NCBI RefSeq assembly: GCF_030867095.1
Contig: NC_081833.1
Location: 74,095,395 to 74,159,394, forward strand
DNA length: 64,000 nucleotides
DNA from: Alligator mississippiensis
Lineage: Eukaryota > Chordata > Crocodylia > Alligatoridae
Direction of reading: 5' to 3'
This document shows, piece after piece, positions 1 to 8,569 of this stretch. Below the pieces are notes generated by a model. It searched no databases, was not told where the DNA came from, and saw only the letters and a list, made by a program, of their open reading frames with translations. The translations under genes and the position numbers were made by a program. Position 1 is the first letter of the stretch. Every line of letters starts with the position of its first letter.

Positions 1-3000
1 CAATACAGAGAAGGGAACAGAAGTGAAAAAAAACAATTCTCCTCATTAAAAGATCCTGTAGTGGATGCTCTGACTTCCGTTAAAGCCTTGAACATTTAAG
101 GCTTGAGAGCGGAGGAGGAGGGCAGGGAGGGAGGAAGGAGTCCCATTAGCTAGCGAGCAGACAGCAAAGCTTCCCGAAACAGAGCCAGCCTAACACAAAC
201 AAGCTACTTAGTCCTGGGCTAGAGCCAGGTGAATCTACGCAGCAGTTCTGCAGATCTCTGAAATCAGAGCTCTGTTGAAAGCTGGAAGTTTGAAAGCACA
301 GCCCTCCTCCCAATCCACCAGACGTGACACTGTTTGTAATGCTAGCCTGTGTGTGGTTGGTAACAATACCAGCGATACAAGAAAAGCAATATGCTTTTCC
401 AGCTTATCTGCGACTCAGGAGATCGCAGGCCTGCAAGAGATGACAGCAGCAACGTGGTTCGGAAACAGCCCGCTTTGATGCCGAAGTAAATGTTCACCTG
501 CTCGCAAGGCTGGGAAGGTAGTGGCCACGTCAGCTGGCACGATTCAATGCAGCTACGTTGGACTGCACGGTGTCTCCCGAGACTGCGCTGGGGACAGGAA
601 AGAGAAGGCTGGGGCAGACAGAGTTCAGCCCAAATTTAACAGGGAAGTTTGCTTGATGACCTCTGGAAGGAAGAGAGAATCTGTCATCTGCTCCTAATTC
701 CCCACAATCCTTCTCGTGTCTCGAGATGTTGTTCCAAGTGGTGCGACACCTTCCTGGACTGGTCACCAGCACACATCCTGATGCAAAATGGGAAGAGTCA
801 TCCAATACGGGGATTTAATGCTGGCTTTAGATGAGTGGCCTTGCTGCCTTGGCAGCACAAGAGCAGAACGCCATCACCAAGTACATCACGTTAGGAGTTT
901 AATGGGTTTTCCCCCCCGCAAGAGATGCAGCAGATACCCAGGTCCTGAAGACAGTTCACTGTTGTTTGATGTCAGCCCAAGAGCAAATGCCCTCTGAATC
1001 CATGCTGTTTCCTCGCCTGAACCCTCCCTGCTGAAGTTCTTGCAAGGCCTAACTGGAAAACCTCAGATTTCACATCCACCACCTCCAGCCCATGCTAGGG
1101 AGAGCCAAAGCAAGGCACAGCACACGTGCTGCAGGTTAGTTAAACCCTGAAACAGGTGTGCCGCTGCCAGCTAAGGGCAACGTCAGGCCTGTTCCAATAA
1201 GCGTGCCCACGACACTGCCTGGCACCCCTCAAGGCTAGCCATACTCCATCCATTTCCAAGTTTAGCATGCACCAAGCAGACATGCGATGCACTCTCCCAT
1301 AGGCCAGCAACAGGAGAGATACACTTTCGGTAACCTCAGTGATAATTAAGGGCCTGAACTGGTGCTGCTGGCCTGCGGCTGGAGAGAGCCCTTCATCTCC
1401 CATGCCCTCTCATTTGATGCCTTAAACTACAATACTGACCCAAGGAAAGAAAAAAAAAAAATCTCCTTACCATCCACCCCCAAAAAATCCCACAAACAGC
1501 AAAAATAAACTGGAGCACAGACAGCGCTGTGTATTCTTCAGACTGGAAATGCTAGAAGTTAGGTTATATTAAACTTGGCTCTCTACAGCATTGCAATTCG
1601 GCTGTAGAAAAATAAGATTGCCACGGAAAGGTCAGATGGGAGCCTTCTGGGAAATCCTGCTCCACTGCGCTCGGAGCTATTTGGAAAGAACTTATCTCGG
1701 TGCTACAGTTCAATGAGAAAATTAAATACTGGAAGTGCTGGAAACAGTTAACATGGAGAGAAGTCACAGCCACAGAAGTGGCCACTTTTAACACGACTTC
1801 ACAAAGGGAGGGTGAAATCTGGCTATAAAGTCCTTATTCCCGTAGCTAGAAAAGCTTATATTATTAGGGCAATAGCCACAAGTTGGAAGATTTACCTAAC
1901 ACGTGACAACTATACCACGGTTTATCCCATAGGATAATTAAAAGGCTAGAAAAGGTCTTTATGATGGATCACACTTCATCATAACTTTAAGAATCTAGTG
2001 AGTGTATCTTTGCTTGTAGCTTATGGTATCTTGATATGCGTTCTCCGTCCCCCCGGCCTCACTCCGCCCTTTTCTTTTCCAACAGGTTGCAGCACACCTT
2101 GCTCGTCATTCTCCACATTACCGGTATATTCTTTGCCCTTCCCACAACAATTACATTTCTTTTCCTGCAGTAAAGACACATGATCTGTTGGAACTGGGGC
2201 AAGCAATCCCGTCTCCTGACAAGGCACGCGAGCCCGATTTGCATGACACGTACCAGTCAGTACAAATCACCTCTGCTTTCATCCGAGTCCCAAACCTTGC
2301 ATTTATTTAGCTTGCTCTTCAGCTCGTGGAGGCTGGAAAACAGCTGGGGAAAGCTGCACATGGGCACGCACGAGCCGCAGAAAATTAGGATGCGCTGAGT
2401 TTGGCATCCCTAATTGTTGCTAACTTCCCATTCCTCCGACTGATCTAATCCTCTAATTGTTCCTGGGTAAGCAGATGCTGCCATATGAAGAGGAGGCACA
2501 GAAATACACTGCATTACCTCAGCGATGACAGAACACAGAGATTCGCAAGCTTGGCTCTGGAGACGGCGCCTGGGCGAGGGGGGCTGGCTCTGCTCCTTCC
2601 CAAAGACTAACCAGTCCACTTAAAAGCCAACTAATTCATATATGTATTAATATGCATGTATGCATGCATGCATTAAATATTTAGCATTTCATATATATTA
2701 AAGGATATCCCTATATTAAAAGGTTTTCCTAATAACTTGTCCCTGGGAGTTCTTGCCACAGAGGGGTTTTTTTGCAGCCACAGAAGACAGGTGGAAAGAC
2801 AACTGCCATCAAGATGTGGTCCCCAGCAGCACAGATCTTTAACTTCCAATGCCCGGCATACAAAATGCTCAAGGCAAACCACTCCTGACTGAAGGACACA
2901 GCATGGGAGCACTTTTTAATAGAAAAAAAGCTAGTCAACTTGCTTTAAAAAACAGCACCCAGAGCTGAGCAATTTTGTGATGAAAGCACCCTTCTACCCC

Positions 3001-3097
3001 ATTCCACTGGGAACCAAGGGTGCTGGACTAGTCTTCACTTTTATACTCTACAAAGACTAAAAGATAGTTGTAGAATTACAAATGCTCAATTAACCCA

Positions 3098-3222
3098 CCT
3101 GCTGAAGCTTCCCGAGCCTGACGAAGAGTTTTTGAACCCGAAAGCTTGCTTAATAACTATTCTCCAACCATTCGGGTTGGTCTAATAAAAGAGATCAAAT
3201 TCACCCAAGGAACCTTGTCTGC
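3098..3222 (+). mobile_element. Short retroposon with hammerhead-like core, copy 1
   Basis: This 125-bp element is flanked by a perfect 11-bp direct repeat, caattaaccca, at 3087-3097 and 3223-3233. It contains CTGACGA (3118-3124), a 15-nt spacer and GAAA (3140-3143). A 6-bp hairpin, CCAACC with GGUUGG around a 5-nt loop, follows, and then a segment starting TCTAATAAAAGA. The same layout recurs at 4361, 30253, 52631 and 61246. The target-site duplication shows that it is a discrete inserted unit and not a fragment of a longer repeat. The family name is not known to me. A link to Penelope-like elements, which are known to carry hammerhead motifs, is inference. Confidence 0.75.
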
Positions 3223-3819
3223 CAATTAACCCAACGAAACATCAGGTGTCATATTTTGAACACGCGTGTCCTTGGTTAATAACCCTTAAAGTTTGTACAA
3301 TTAAGGTACAGAAAGCAGCTGTAAGATGAGAAGAGGGGCAGAAATTGGTCTGTCCAGATGCATGCCATTTGGTGCACAGTTAGACAGGCAGTGGAAAAAG
3401 CGCTCCGTTGGGAGGCTCGGCCTTTAATCAACACCACAGCTGTGACCTTTGACAAGTCCCCTCCTGTCCTTTGGCTCCTCCACGTGAGAAAGAGGAGCGA
3501 AAACTACCTCTGAAGCTATATTTTGGACCTACAGCAAACAGCTCCCGAAGGATTAGCACAAACTGTGCCGGGATGAACCCTTGTTTGCTATTCTTCTCTC
3601 TCTCGCCCCTTCGCAAGAAGAGCGTTTCTGAACGAACTGTAAATTCGGTGACTATGAACCGGTCCGGTTCCTCAGGCTGGTAGACTGGCTGGTTAAAGAC
3701 ACTTGAAGATAAAAACAAGTTACTGCTTAAACACCGCAGTCACTCCAGGTAAAGGAAGCCAGAAACAGCTTTGAAACTTTATTTTAATTCACCTCCCGGC
3801 GTGTTAAGAAGCAATTGCC

Positions 3820-4330
3820 TATTTATAGTACGGTCTGAAAGGGCCTGCGACGCTCCTCTTGCCAAAGACGCACTTCAGAGAGACTGTTTGGACGGCTGGA
3901 GGGCCGTCCTCCCAAACACGCCCGTCTGCGAACATCAGCGCTTGCGGACCAAAGCGCATACCCTGAATTCGGAGCCACCGTCCCGCGCTGTGAAGGACAA
4001 ATCCCCGTACTGCCCCCGCACGAAAGGACAGTTTCAGGGACTGCCAGAAAACCGAACCGACCTGCCAACAGGACAGAGTCTGTTTGGCAGAGAGGCCTCG
4101 TTTACTTTCATTTAATTTTGGAGCGTGACGGCAGCAACAAGGCTCACTCAGATCGCTCGTCCACGCGCCTCCCTGGCGAGACGGGGAGGGAAAGACGACC
4201 AGACGGCGCTGCCGTACTAGCTGCCCCTCGACAGATGACGTTGTTTCGGGACTGCCAACCCCTCCACCCGGACGCTCGCGCCGCGGTGACCTCGAGCGGC
4301 ACCGAGGACTCGACGACTCGCTAGTCCTTC
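3820..4330. other. CpG-rich stretch without a recognised gene
   Basis: CpG dinucleotides are much denser here than in the flanking intron (for example around 3850-3970 and 4130-4340). The 114-codon frame on the plus strand at 3771-4115 matches nothing I recognise and lies in FBXO31 intron 1. It could be a secondary promoter, a shore of the exon 1 CpG island or a young CpG-rich repeat. Nothing in the sequence decides between these. Confidence 0.4.
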
Positions 4331-4360
4331 GGCGGACGTCTTGGTTGAGCGTCTGCCTTA

Positions 4361-4467
4361 CCTGTACTCTCTTCGGTGAAGGGGTGTTGAACCCGAAAGC
4401 TTGCTTAATAACGATTCCCCAACTATTTGGGTCGGTCTAATGAAAGAGATCAGATTGGCCGGAGGAA
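4361..4467 (+). mobile_element. Short retroposon with hammerhead-like core, copy 2 (degenerate)
   Basis: This copy aligns with 3098-3222 from the GGGTGTTGAACCC stem region onward, and has GAAA at 4395-4398. The 5' core has decayed: GGTGAAG stands where CTGANGA is expected. The stem itself is well kept (GGGT..AACCC). The 3' half keeps CCAACTATTTGGGTCGG and TCTAATGAAAGAGATCAGAT. The flanking repeat is weak: ctgcctta on the left and ctgcctat on the right. Confidence 0.65.
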
Positions 4468-4783
4468 CTGCCTATATTAGGTGATGCACGTATGCCCCTG
4501 TTTTACTTCCAGGTGTTTATAATGTCACGAAAGCGGGCTTTTACCAAATTTTCCTCTTGTTTTAGGGGTTTTCTTCATACAGCACCCTTACCTGGAGCTA
4601 TAATCGCGGTCAAAAAGCCAAGAAAATCAATGTAGGGTTTAATTTCCCCTGCTTAATTAATGCACCCTTGCACGCGCCTGCTGTCTAGCTGGAGCAACAC
4701 CACCCGCGCTAGCTCGTCCTAGGAATTAATGGGAAATAAAACTATTTCCCCCTGTATAAAGGGGGAGGGGGGCACCCCGGTAC

Positions 4784-5129
4784 CTTCGCGGCAGCGGCGG
4801 CGCCAGATGGTGTCGGTGCGCAGGAGGCGGCGGAAGGCGCCGCACACCTGGGCCAGGCGCGGCAGGTCGGGGCCGGGCAGGTAGCCGAAGATGTGCACCA
4901 GCAGCTCGGGGGGCAGCTCCAGCAGCGAGCGCGCGGGGCCCGGCCTGGGGCCGAGGCCGAGGCGAGGGCCCGGCGGCAGCAGCTGCGGCTCGGCGGGCTC
5001 CGCCTCCTCCTCCTCCTCCTCGGGGTCGGTGTCGGGGTCGCTGTCGGCGCCGCCGCCGCGCAGCCTGGCCCCGCGCCGCCGGCAGCCCCGCGCCGGGCCC
5101 GCGCCGCACAGCCGTGCGCACACCGCCAT
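4784..5129 (-). CDS. FBXO31: FBXO31 coding exon 1 (F-box only protein 31, N-terminus)
   Basis: This exon encodes the first 115 residues plus one base of FBXO31, the substrate receptor of an SCF (SKP1-CUL1-RBX1) ubiquitin ligase. In mammals FBXO31 is implicated in cyclin D1 turnover after DNA damage and in recognition of C-terminally amidated protein fragments. The ATG at 5129 gives MAVCARLCG, as in mammals, with a good Kozak context (GCGGCCATGG). The frame stays open upstream but has only a TTG at 5192, so I reject the longer start. Residues 29-45 form an acidic low-complexity stretch ([14 protein letters not shown]). Residues 69-113 are the F-box ([13 protein letters not shown], then [10 protein letters not shown]). 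The splice donor GAAG|GTACCG ends the exon at 4784 in phase 1, matching the mammalian E codon split. The remaining exons lie left of the window. Confidence 0.95.
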
Positions 5130-5188
5130 GGCCGCTGCCGCACTGAGCCCGCTTCCGGCCGCCCGCCCGCCGGACCCGACCCGGCCCG

Positions 5189-5193
5189 CCAAT
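5189..5193 (+). promoter_or_regulatory. CCAAT box (NF-Y type) upstream of FBXO31
   Basis: The sequence GCCAATGGG carries a CCAAT pentamer in an NF-Y-like context, 60 bp upstream of the FBXO31 ATG and inside the CpG island. On the FBXO31 strand it reads as an inverted CCAAT (ATTGG), which is common in TATA-less promoters. Assignment is by motif and position only. Confidence 0.5.
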
Positions 5194-5305
5194 GGGCGCT
5201 CGCTACCTCAGCGCGTAGCGGGGCACGCAGCCACGCCCCTTCCTCCCGGGGGTGTGTGGCCCGCCCTCCCAGAACTCCACCAGGGCCCTAGCGCCGCCTA
5301 CAGAC

Positions 5306-5313
5306 AAAAAAAA
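5306..5313 (-). terminator. RNA polymerase III terminator of tRNA-Met
   Basis: A run of eight A on the plus strand is T8 on the tRNA strand. It starts nine nucleotides downstream of the tRNA 3' end at 5323. Four or more T residues are the standard Pol III stop signal, and no earlier T4 lies between gene and signal. Confidence 0.85.
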
Positions 5314-5322
5314 TACCGCCGC

Positions 5323-5395
5323 TGCCCCGTGTGAGGATCGAACTCACGACCTTCAGATTATGAGACTGACGCGCTACCTACTGCGCTAACGAGGC
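5323..5395 (-). tRNA. tRNA-Met (CAT anticodon, elongator)
   Basis: The 73-nt minus-strand sequence folds as a complete tRNA. The acceptor stem GCCTCGT pairs with ACGGGGC (with one U-G pair) and has discriminator A. The D arm carries a box A-like TTAGCGCAGTAGG, the anticodon loop is CTCATAA with anticodon CAT, and the T arm carries box B GAGTTCGATCC. There is no intron and CCA is not encoded. As I remember it, the sequence is identical to a human elongator tRNA-Met-CAT, and it lacks the AU1-72 pair and AUCGAAA T loop of the initiator. It lies 194 bp upstream of the FBXO31 start codon on the same strand. A tRNA-Met gene near FBXO31/MAP1LC3B also exists in human, as I recall, which would make this conserved synteny. 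Confidence 0.97.
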
Positions 5396-5454
5396 GGCTT
5401 GTACGCACTACTTCTCCGGTCGCCTTTGGTGTCTGTGCCCGGCAGTGTTCTCAA

Positions 5455-6285
5455 AAGAAATAAAATAAGGTAAAAGTATCCTTTTGGAACATAAATAAAC
5501 AAAACAAAACAAAAGGTGTCCATTTGAGACATGCAAAAAACAAAAGAGATAAAGCAATACAAAACTAAACAAAATAAGATAGAAGGTATCCTTTGGGAAT
5601 ATAAATATAACGAAACAAAATAAAATTAAATAAAAGTATCCTTTTGGAATATAAATATAACGAAAGAAAAGAAAAGAAAAGAAAAGAAAAGAAAAGAAAA
5701 GAAAAGAAAAGAAAAGAAAAGTATCCTTTTGCAACATAAAAAACACGAAATAAATTAAACTAAGTAAATAAACAAAACAAAACAAAATAAAAGGTGTCCT
5801 TTTGGAACATGCATAAAGCAAATAAAGTAATACAAAATAAAACAAAATAAAATAAAAGGTATCCTTTGGGAATATAATATAACGAAACAAAATAAAATAA
5901 AATAAAATAAAAGCATCCTTTTGGAATATAAATAACACAATAAATCAAACTAAATAAATAAGCAAAACAAAACAAAATAAAAGGGGTCCTTTTGGAACAT
6001 GCATAAAACAAAATAAATAAAGTAAAACAAAATAAAACAAAATAAAATAAATGGTACCCTTTGGGAATATAAATATAACGAAATAAAATAAAATAAAACA
6101 AAAAGTATCCTTTTGGAACATAAACAACACAAAATAAATCAAACTAAATAAATAAACAAAACAAAAGGTGTCCTTTTGGAACATAACTCGAAATAAATTA
6201 AACAAAATAAATCAATAAAGTAAAATAAAAGATCTCGTTAGAACTTTGGGTTCCAAAATAAAACAAAAGGCGTCCTTTTGGAACA
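5455..6285. repeat. AT-rich minisatellite with higher-order structure
   Basis: About 830 bp are built from A-rich blocks (AAAATAAAACAAA types) punctuated by a conserved GTRTCCTTTTGGAACAT-like box. The form ending GGAACATGCATAAA recurs at about 5790 and 5981, with relatives at 5514, 6167 and 6269. The 186-191 bp spacing implies a higher-order unit made of three subunits (GGAACAT, GGGAATATAA, GGAATATAA types). A (GAAAA)n expansion at about 5664-5720 interrupts one unit. The array starts about 60 bp beyond the tRNA gene. The Phe/Leu/Ile-rich frames it creates on the minus strand are artefacts. Confidence 0.9.
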
Positions 6286-6529
6286 AGAGTTCTAGTTCTT
6301 TTGATGTCTTCTTGTCTCAGACCAACACAGCTACCACGTACACTCCTGTTTTAATTGTGTTTTGTTCAATTGGGAGAGTGAACTGCTGGCTGGTGCGGCA
6401 GAGCCCTCTGCCCTATCCGGCAGAGGATAGTTGCATCCTCCTTGAGTGCAGCTCCAATCCCCATCCCATGTCCTGTCTCCTGCTCTGCTTTCAGCTTCCT
6501 ATCTGCCCCTGTGCTGTCTGCCACCCAGG

Positions 6530-6684
6530 GCTGGACACAAGCATGAGCAAACCGGGCGGCTGCCTGGGGCCAAACGGGAAATTGGGCCGAAAATGGTCAT
6601 TTAAATTATTATTATTATCGCCAGCGAAGGGGCGCCCAATGCTAAACATTCGCCCGGGACCACCAGGAGTCTAGGTACGGTGCT
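6530..6684 (+). repeat. Interspersed repeat, copy A of a local pair
   Basis: This segment of about 155 bp starts GGCTGGACACAAGCATGAGC and runs through CCGAAAATGG and an ATT-rich stretch to GGTACGGTGCTCC. It is clearly homologous to 6815-6971, with many substitutions. The ATT trinucleotide run in the middle is shared. I do not recognise the family; no terminal inverted repeats or target duplications were seen. Confidence 0.7.
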
Positions 6685-6814
6685 CCTGCACTGAGGCTGC
6701 CCCAGGGTGCTTGTGACACGTGGCACCCATGCCGTAGGTTGGCCACCACCATCCTAGTCCGTCGACGTCAGTGGGAGACCAGTGGGGACAGGGTTTCACT
6801 CCAGCCTGGGACAA

Positions 6815-6971
6815 GGCTGGACACAGGCATGGGTGAACCGGGTGGCTGCCCAGGGCCCGGACAGAAAGAGGTCCGAAAATGGCAATTTTGAAATGATTAT
6901 TATTATTATCTTTAGTGAAGGGGGGCCCGATACTAAAAGTTTGCCCAGGAGTGTAGGTATGGCGCTGGTCC
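6815..6971 (+). repeat. Interspersed repeat, copy B of a local pair
   Basis: This is the second copy of the 6530-6684 segment, in the same orientation about 130 bp further on. Shared landmarks are GGCTGGACACA, CCGAAAATGG, the (ATT)n stretch and GTGTAGGTATGGCGCTGG. The divergence between copies suggests either an old tandem duplication or two independent insertions of one family. Confidence 0.7.
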
Positions 6972-6999
6972 CTGTCTGAGGTGAGCGGACGCTCTTCAG

Positions 7000-7850
7000 A
7001 AGAAGATACCCCAGTGGTAATATTCTGGACTATTACGTTCCTCCACCAAGTTTAAAAGGAGCAGAAGAACGTCCCTGTGAAATGAGGTCGATGCTTTCAA
7101 AGCTAACCACTGATTTTGGGTGTCCAGACTCAAAGCTCCTGGGCTTGGTCCTCTGCTGAGCCAAGTCCCCGTGGCTCCAATTTAAACCCATGGATGCTCA
7201 GAGCTTCTCAAAATCCAGCTTGAGATGGCTTGAAACTGGGCACTTGAACACTGAGTCGCCCCAAACCAGCAGAAACCTGGTTGCACACAAGGTGTGAGGC
7301 GGGATCGGGGAGTAACAGGCCTGTGGCTTCTCCCTGCACCAAGACACGTGGCCATCCCAGGTCACTGTGCTATCCACCGGGCCTGCAGAAAGACAGGAAT
7401 CGGGAGGATCTTGCAGCGCTAGGCCGTTGGCAGTTGTTGGGTTGTTGGATGAAGCAGCAAAGGGCTCAGATGCTGAGGACTCGGCTAGGAATAAAACAAA
7501 TCAAGCCCCTTGTTGCATTGCTCGAGGCAGGAACTCTGCAGCAAATTAATCCATTCATCTCCTTTGGTTTTGCCTCTATTTTTACTCTCTCTTCTTTGGC
7601 CCCTCTCCCCAGCATACTCTGGCCTCGTTTCATTGCCCAGAGCCAACAGATTCTCCCCCATGTCATGTCTCTACCTCTCATATCATTGCAACCGCTCTCC
7701 CCACCCCTCTGGCTGCAAGGATGTATCTGTCTTCTCTATGGCACGGAGTTATTGCCTCCTCTCAACCCCCGCATGACTGGGGGTGAGGGGTTCATCAAGG
7801 AACCCACCTCCCCTTCCCATAGTTTTATCTGCTGAAACAACTATCAATGA
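7000..7850. other. Intergenic stretch, no gene recognised
   Basis: The longest open frame here (7281-7835, plus strand) has unremarkable composition, no recognisable domain and no neighbouring exon. I see no repeat family in this piece. It separates the duplicated repeat pair from the 30-bp minisatellite. Confidence 0.5.
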
Positions 7851-8568
7851 ATCAAACCAATAGGAGGCAGGTTGGTCCAAATTAAACCAGTAGGAGGCAG
7901 GCTGGTTCTGCGTAAACCAGTTGTAGGAAGCAGGTTGGTCCAAGTTAAATCAGTAGGAAGCAGGTTGGTCCAACGTAAACCAGTAGGGGCAGGTTAGTCC
8001 TAGTCAAACCAGTAGGAAGCAGGTTGGTCCAGGTCAAACTGGTAGCAGGCAGGTTGGTCTAGGTCAAACTGGGGGGCAGGTTGGTCCAAGTCAAACCAGT
8101 AGGGGGGTAGGTTGGTCCAGGTCAAACCAGCAGCAGGCAGGTTGGTCCAGGTCAAACTGGTAGGAGCAAGTTTGTCCAAGTCAAACCGGTAGGAGCAAGT
8201 TGGTCCAAGTCAAACCAGGAGGAGGCAAGTTGGTCCAATGCAAACCAGTAGGGGCAGGTTAGTCCAAGTCAAACCAATAGGGGGGTAGGTTGGTCCAGGT
8301 CAAACCAGCAGCAGGCAGGTTGGTCCAGGTCAAACTGGTAGGAGCAAGTTGGTCCAAGTCAAACCAGTAGGAGGCAGGTTGTTCCAATGCAAACTGGTAG
8401 GAGCAGGTTAGTCCAAGTCAAACCAGTAGAGGGGCAGGCTGGTCCAGATCAAACTGGTAGCAGGCAGGTTGGTCCAGGTCAAACCAGTAGGAGGCAGGTT
8501 GGTCCAAGTCAAACCAGTAGCGGGGCAGGTTGGTCCAAGGCAAAACAGTAGGAGGCAGGTTGGTTCAT
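7851..8568. repeat. 30-bp VNTR-like minisatellite, about 24 units
   Basis: Tandem copies of a unit close to AGGTTGGTCCAAGTCAAACC followed by AGTAGGAGGC run for about 720 bp. Unit variants differ by short indels (AGGGG, AGCAGGC, GGGGGTAGG types) and by alternating CAAACCAGTAG and CAAACTGGTAG forms. Some multi-unit blocks repeat, for example the GGGGGTAGG-AGCAGGC pair at about 8100 and again at about 8280, so part of the array grew by block duplication. It is not a CRISPR array: there are no unique spacers and the host is a vertebrate. Confidence 0.95.
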
Positions 8569-8569
8569 C

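Larger units (their letters stand above)
1..4783 (-). other. FBXO31: FBXO31 intron 1 (partial, runs off the left edge)
   Basis: This stretch lies downstream of the FBXO31 exon 1 splice donor (GT at 4783-4782 on the minus strand). I found no FBXO31 exon 2 here; the expected continuation after the F-box (an EYGV-like segment in mammals) is absent from both strands. It contains two copies of the short hammerhead-like repeat (3098-3222 and 4361-4467). A CpG-richer stretch lies at about 3820-4330, and a short AT-rich run with TGCATG repeats at about 2638-2700. The rest shows no recognisable gene or repeat. Confidence 0.8.
4770..5290. promoter_or_regulatory. FBXO31: FBXO31 exon 1 / promoter CpG island
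   Basis: This is a dense GC- and CpG-rich block that spans FBXO31 coding exon 1 and its upstream flank. There is no TATA box at a suitable distance from the start codon. A CCAAT motif sits at 5189-5193, about 60 bp upstream of the ATG at 5129, and is a plausible NF-Y site. The tRNA-Met gene begins only 33 bp beyond the right edge, so a Pol II and a Pol III promoter share one small domain. Confidence 0.7.

Noticed and set aside
5129-5192. Longer FBXO31 N-terminus beginning at 5192
   Set aside because: The codon at 5192 is TTG. The ATG at 5129 has a strong Kozak context and gives the conserved MAVCARLCG start.
4891-5334. Plus-strand frames of 130-147 codons antisense to FBXO31 exon 1
   Set aside because: These are shadow frames in a GC-rich coding exon and CpG island, with low-complexity Ser/Gly/Arg translation.
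5408-6205. Phe/Leu/Tyr-rich open frames of 86-176 codons on the minus strand, resembling membrane proteins
   Set aside because: They are read-through of the AT-rich minisatellite. The hydrophobic repeats come from TTTTATTTTA-type units and there is no gene context.
7281-7835. 184-codon intergenic frame on the plus strand
   Set aside because: No similarity or coding features. The end overlaps sequence leading into the minisatellite.
7749-7943. Minus-strand frame with a QPASYWF-type decapeptide repeat
   Set aside because: It arises from the 30-bp minisatellite unit and covers only the first few units before indels break the period. No start or splice context supports coding.
7851-8568. CRISPR-like regular repeat
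   Set aside because: The units are contiguous with no unique spacers, and the genome is a vertebrate.
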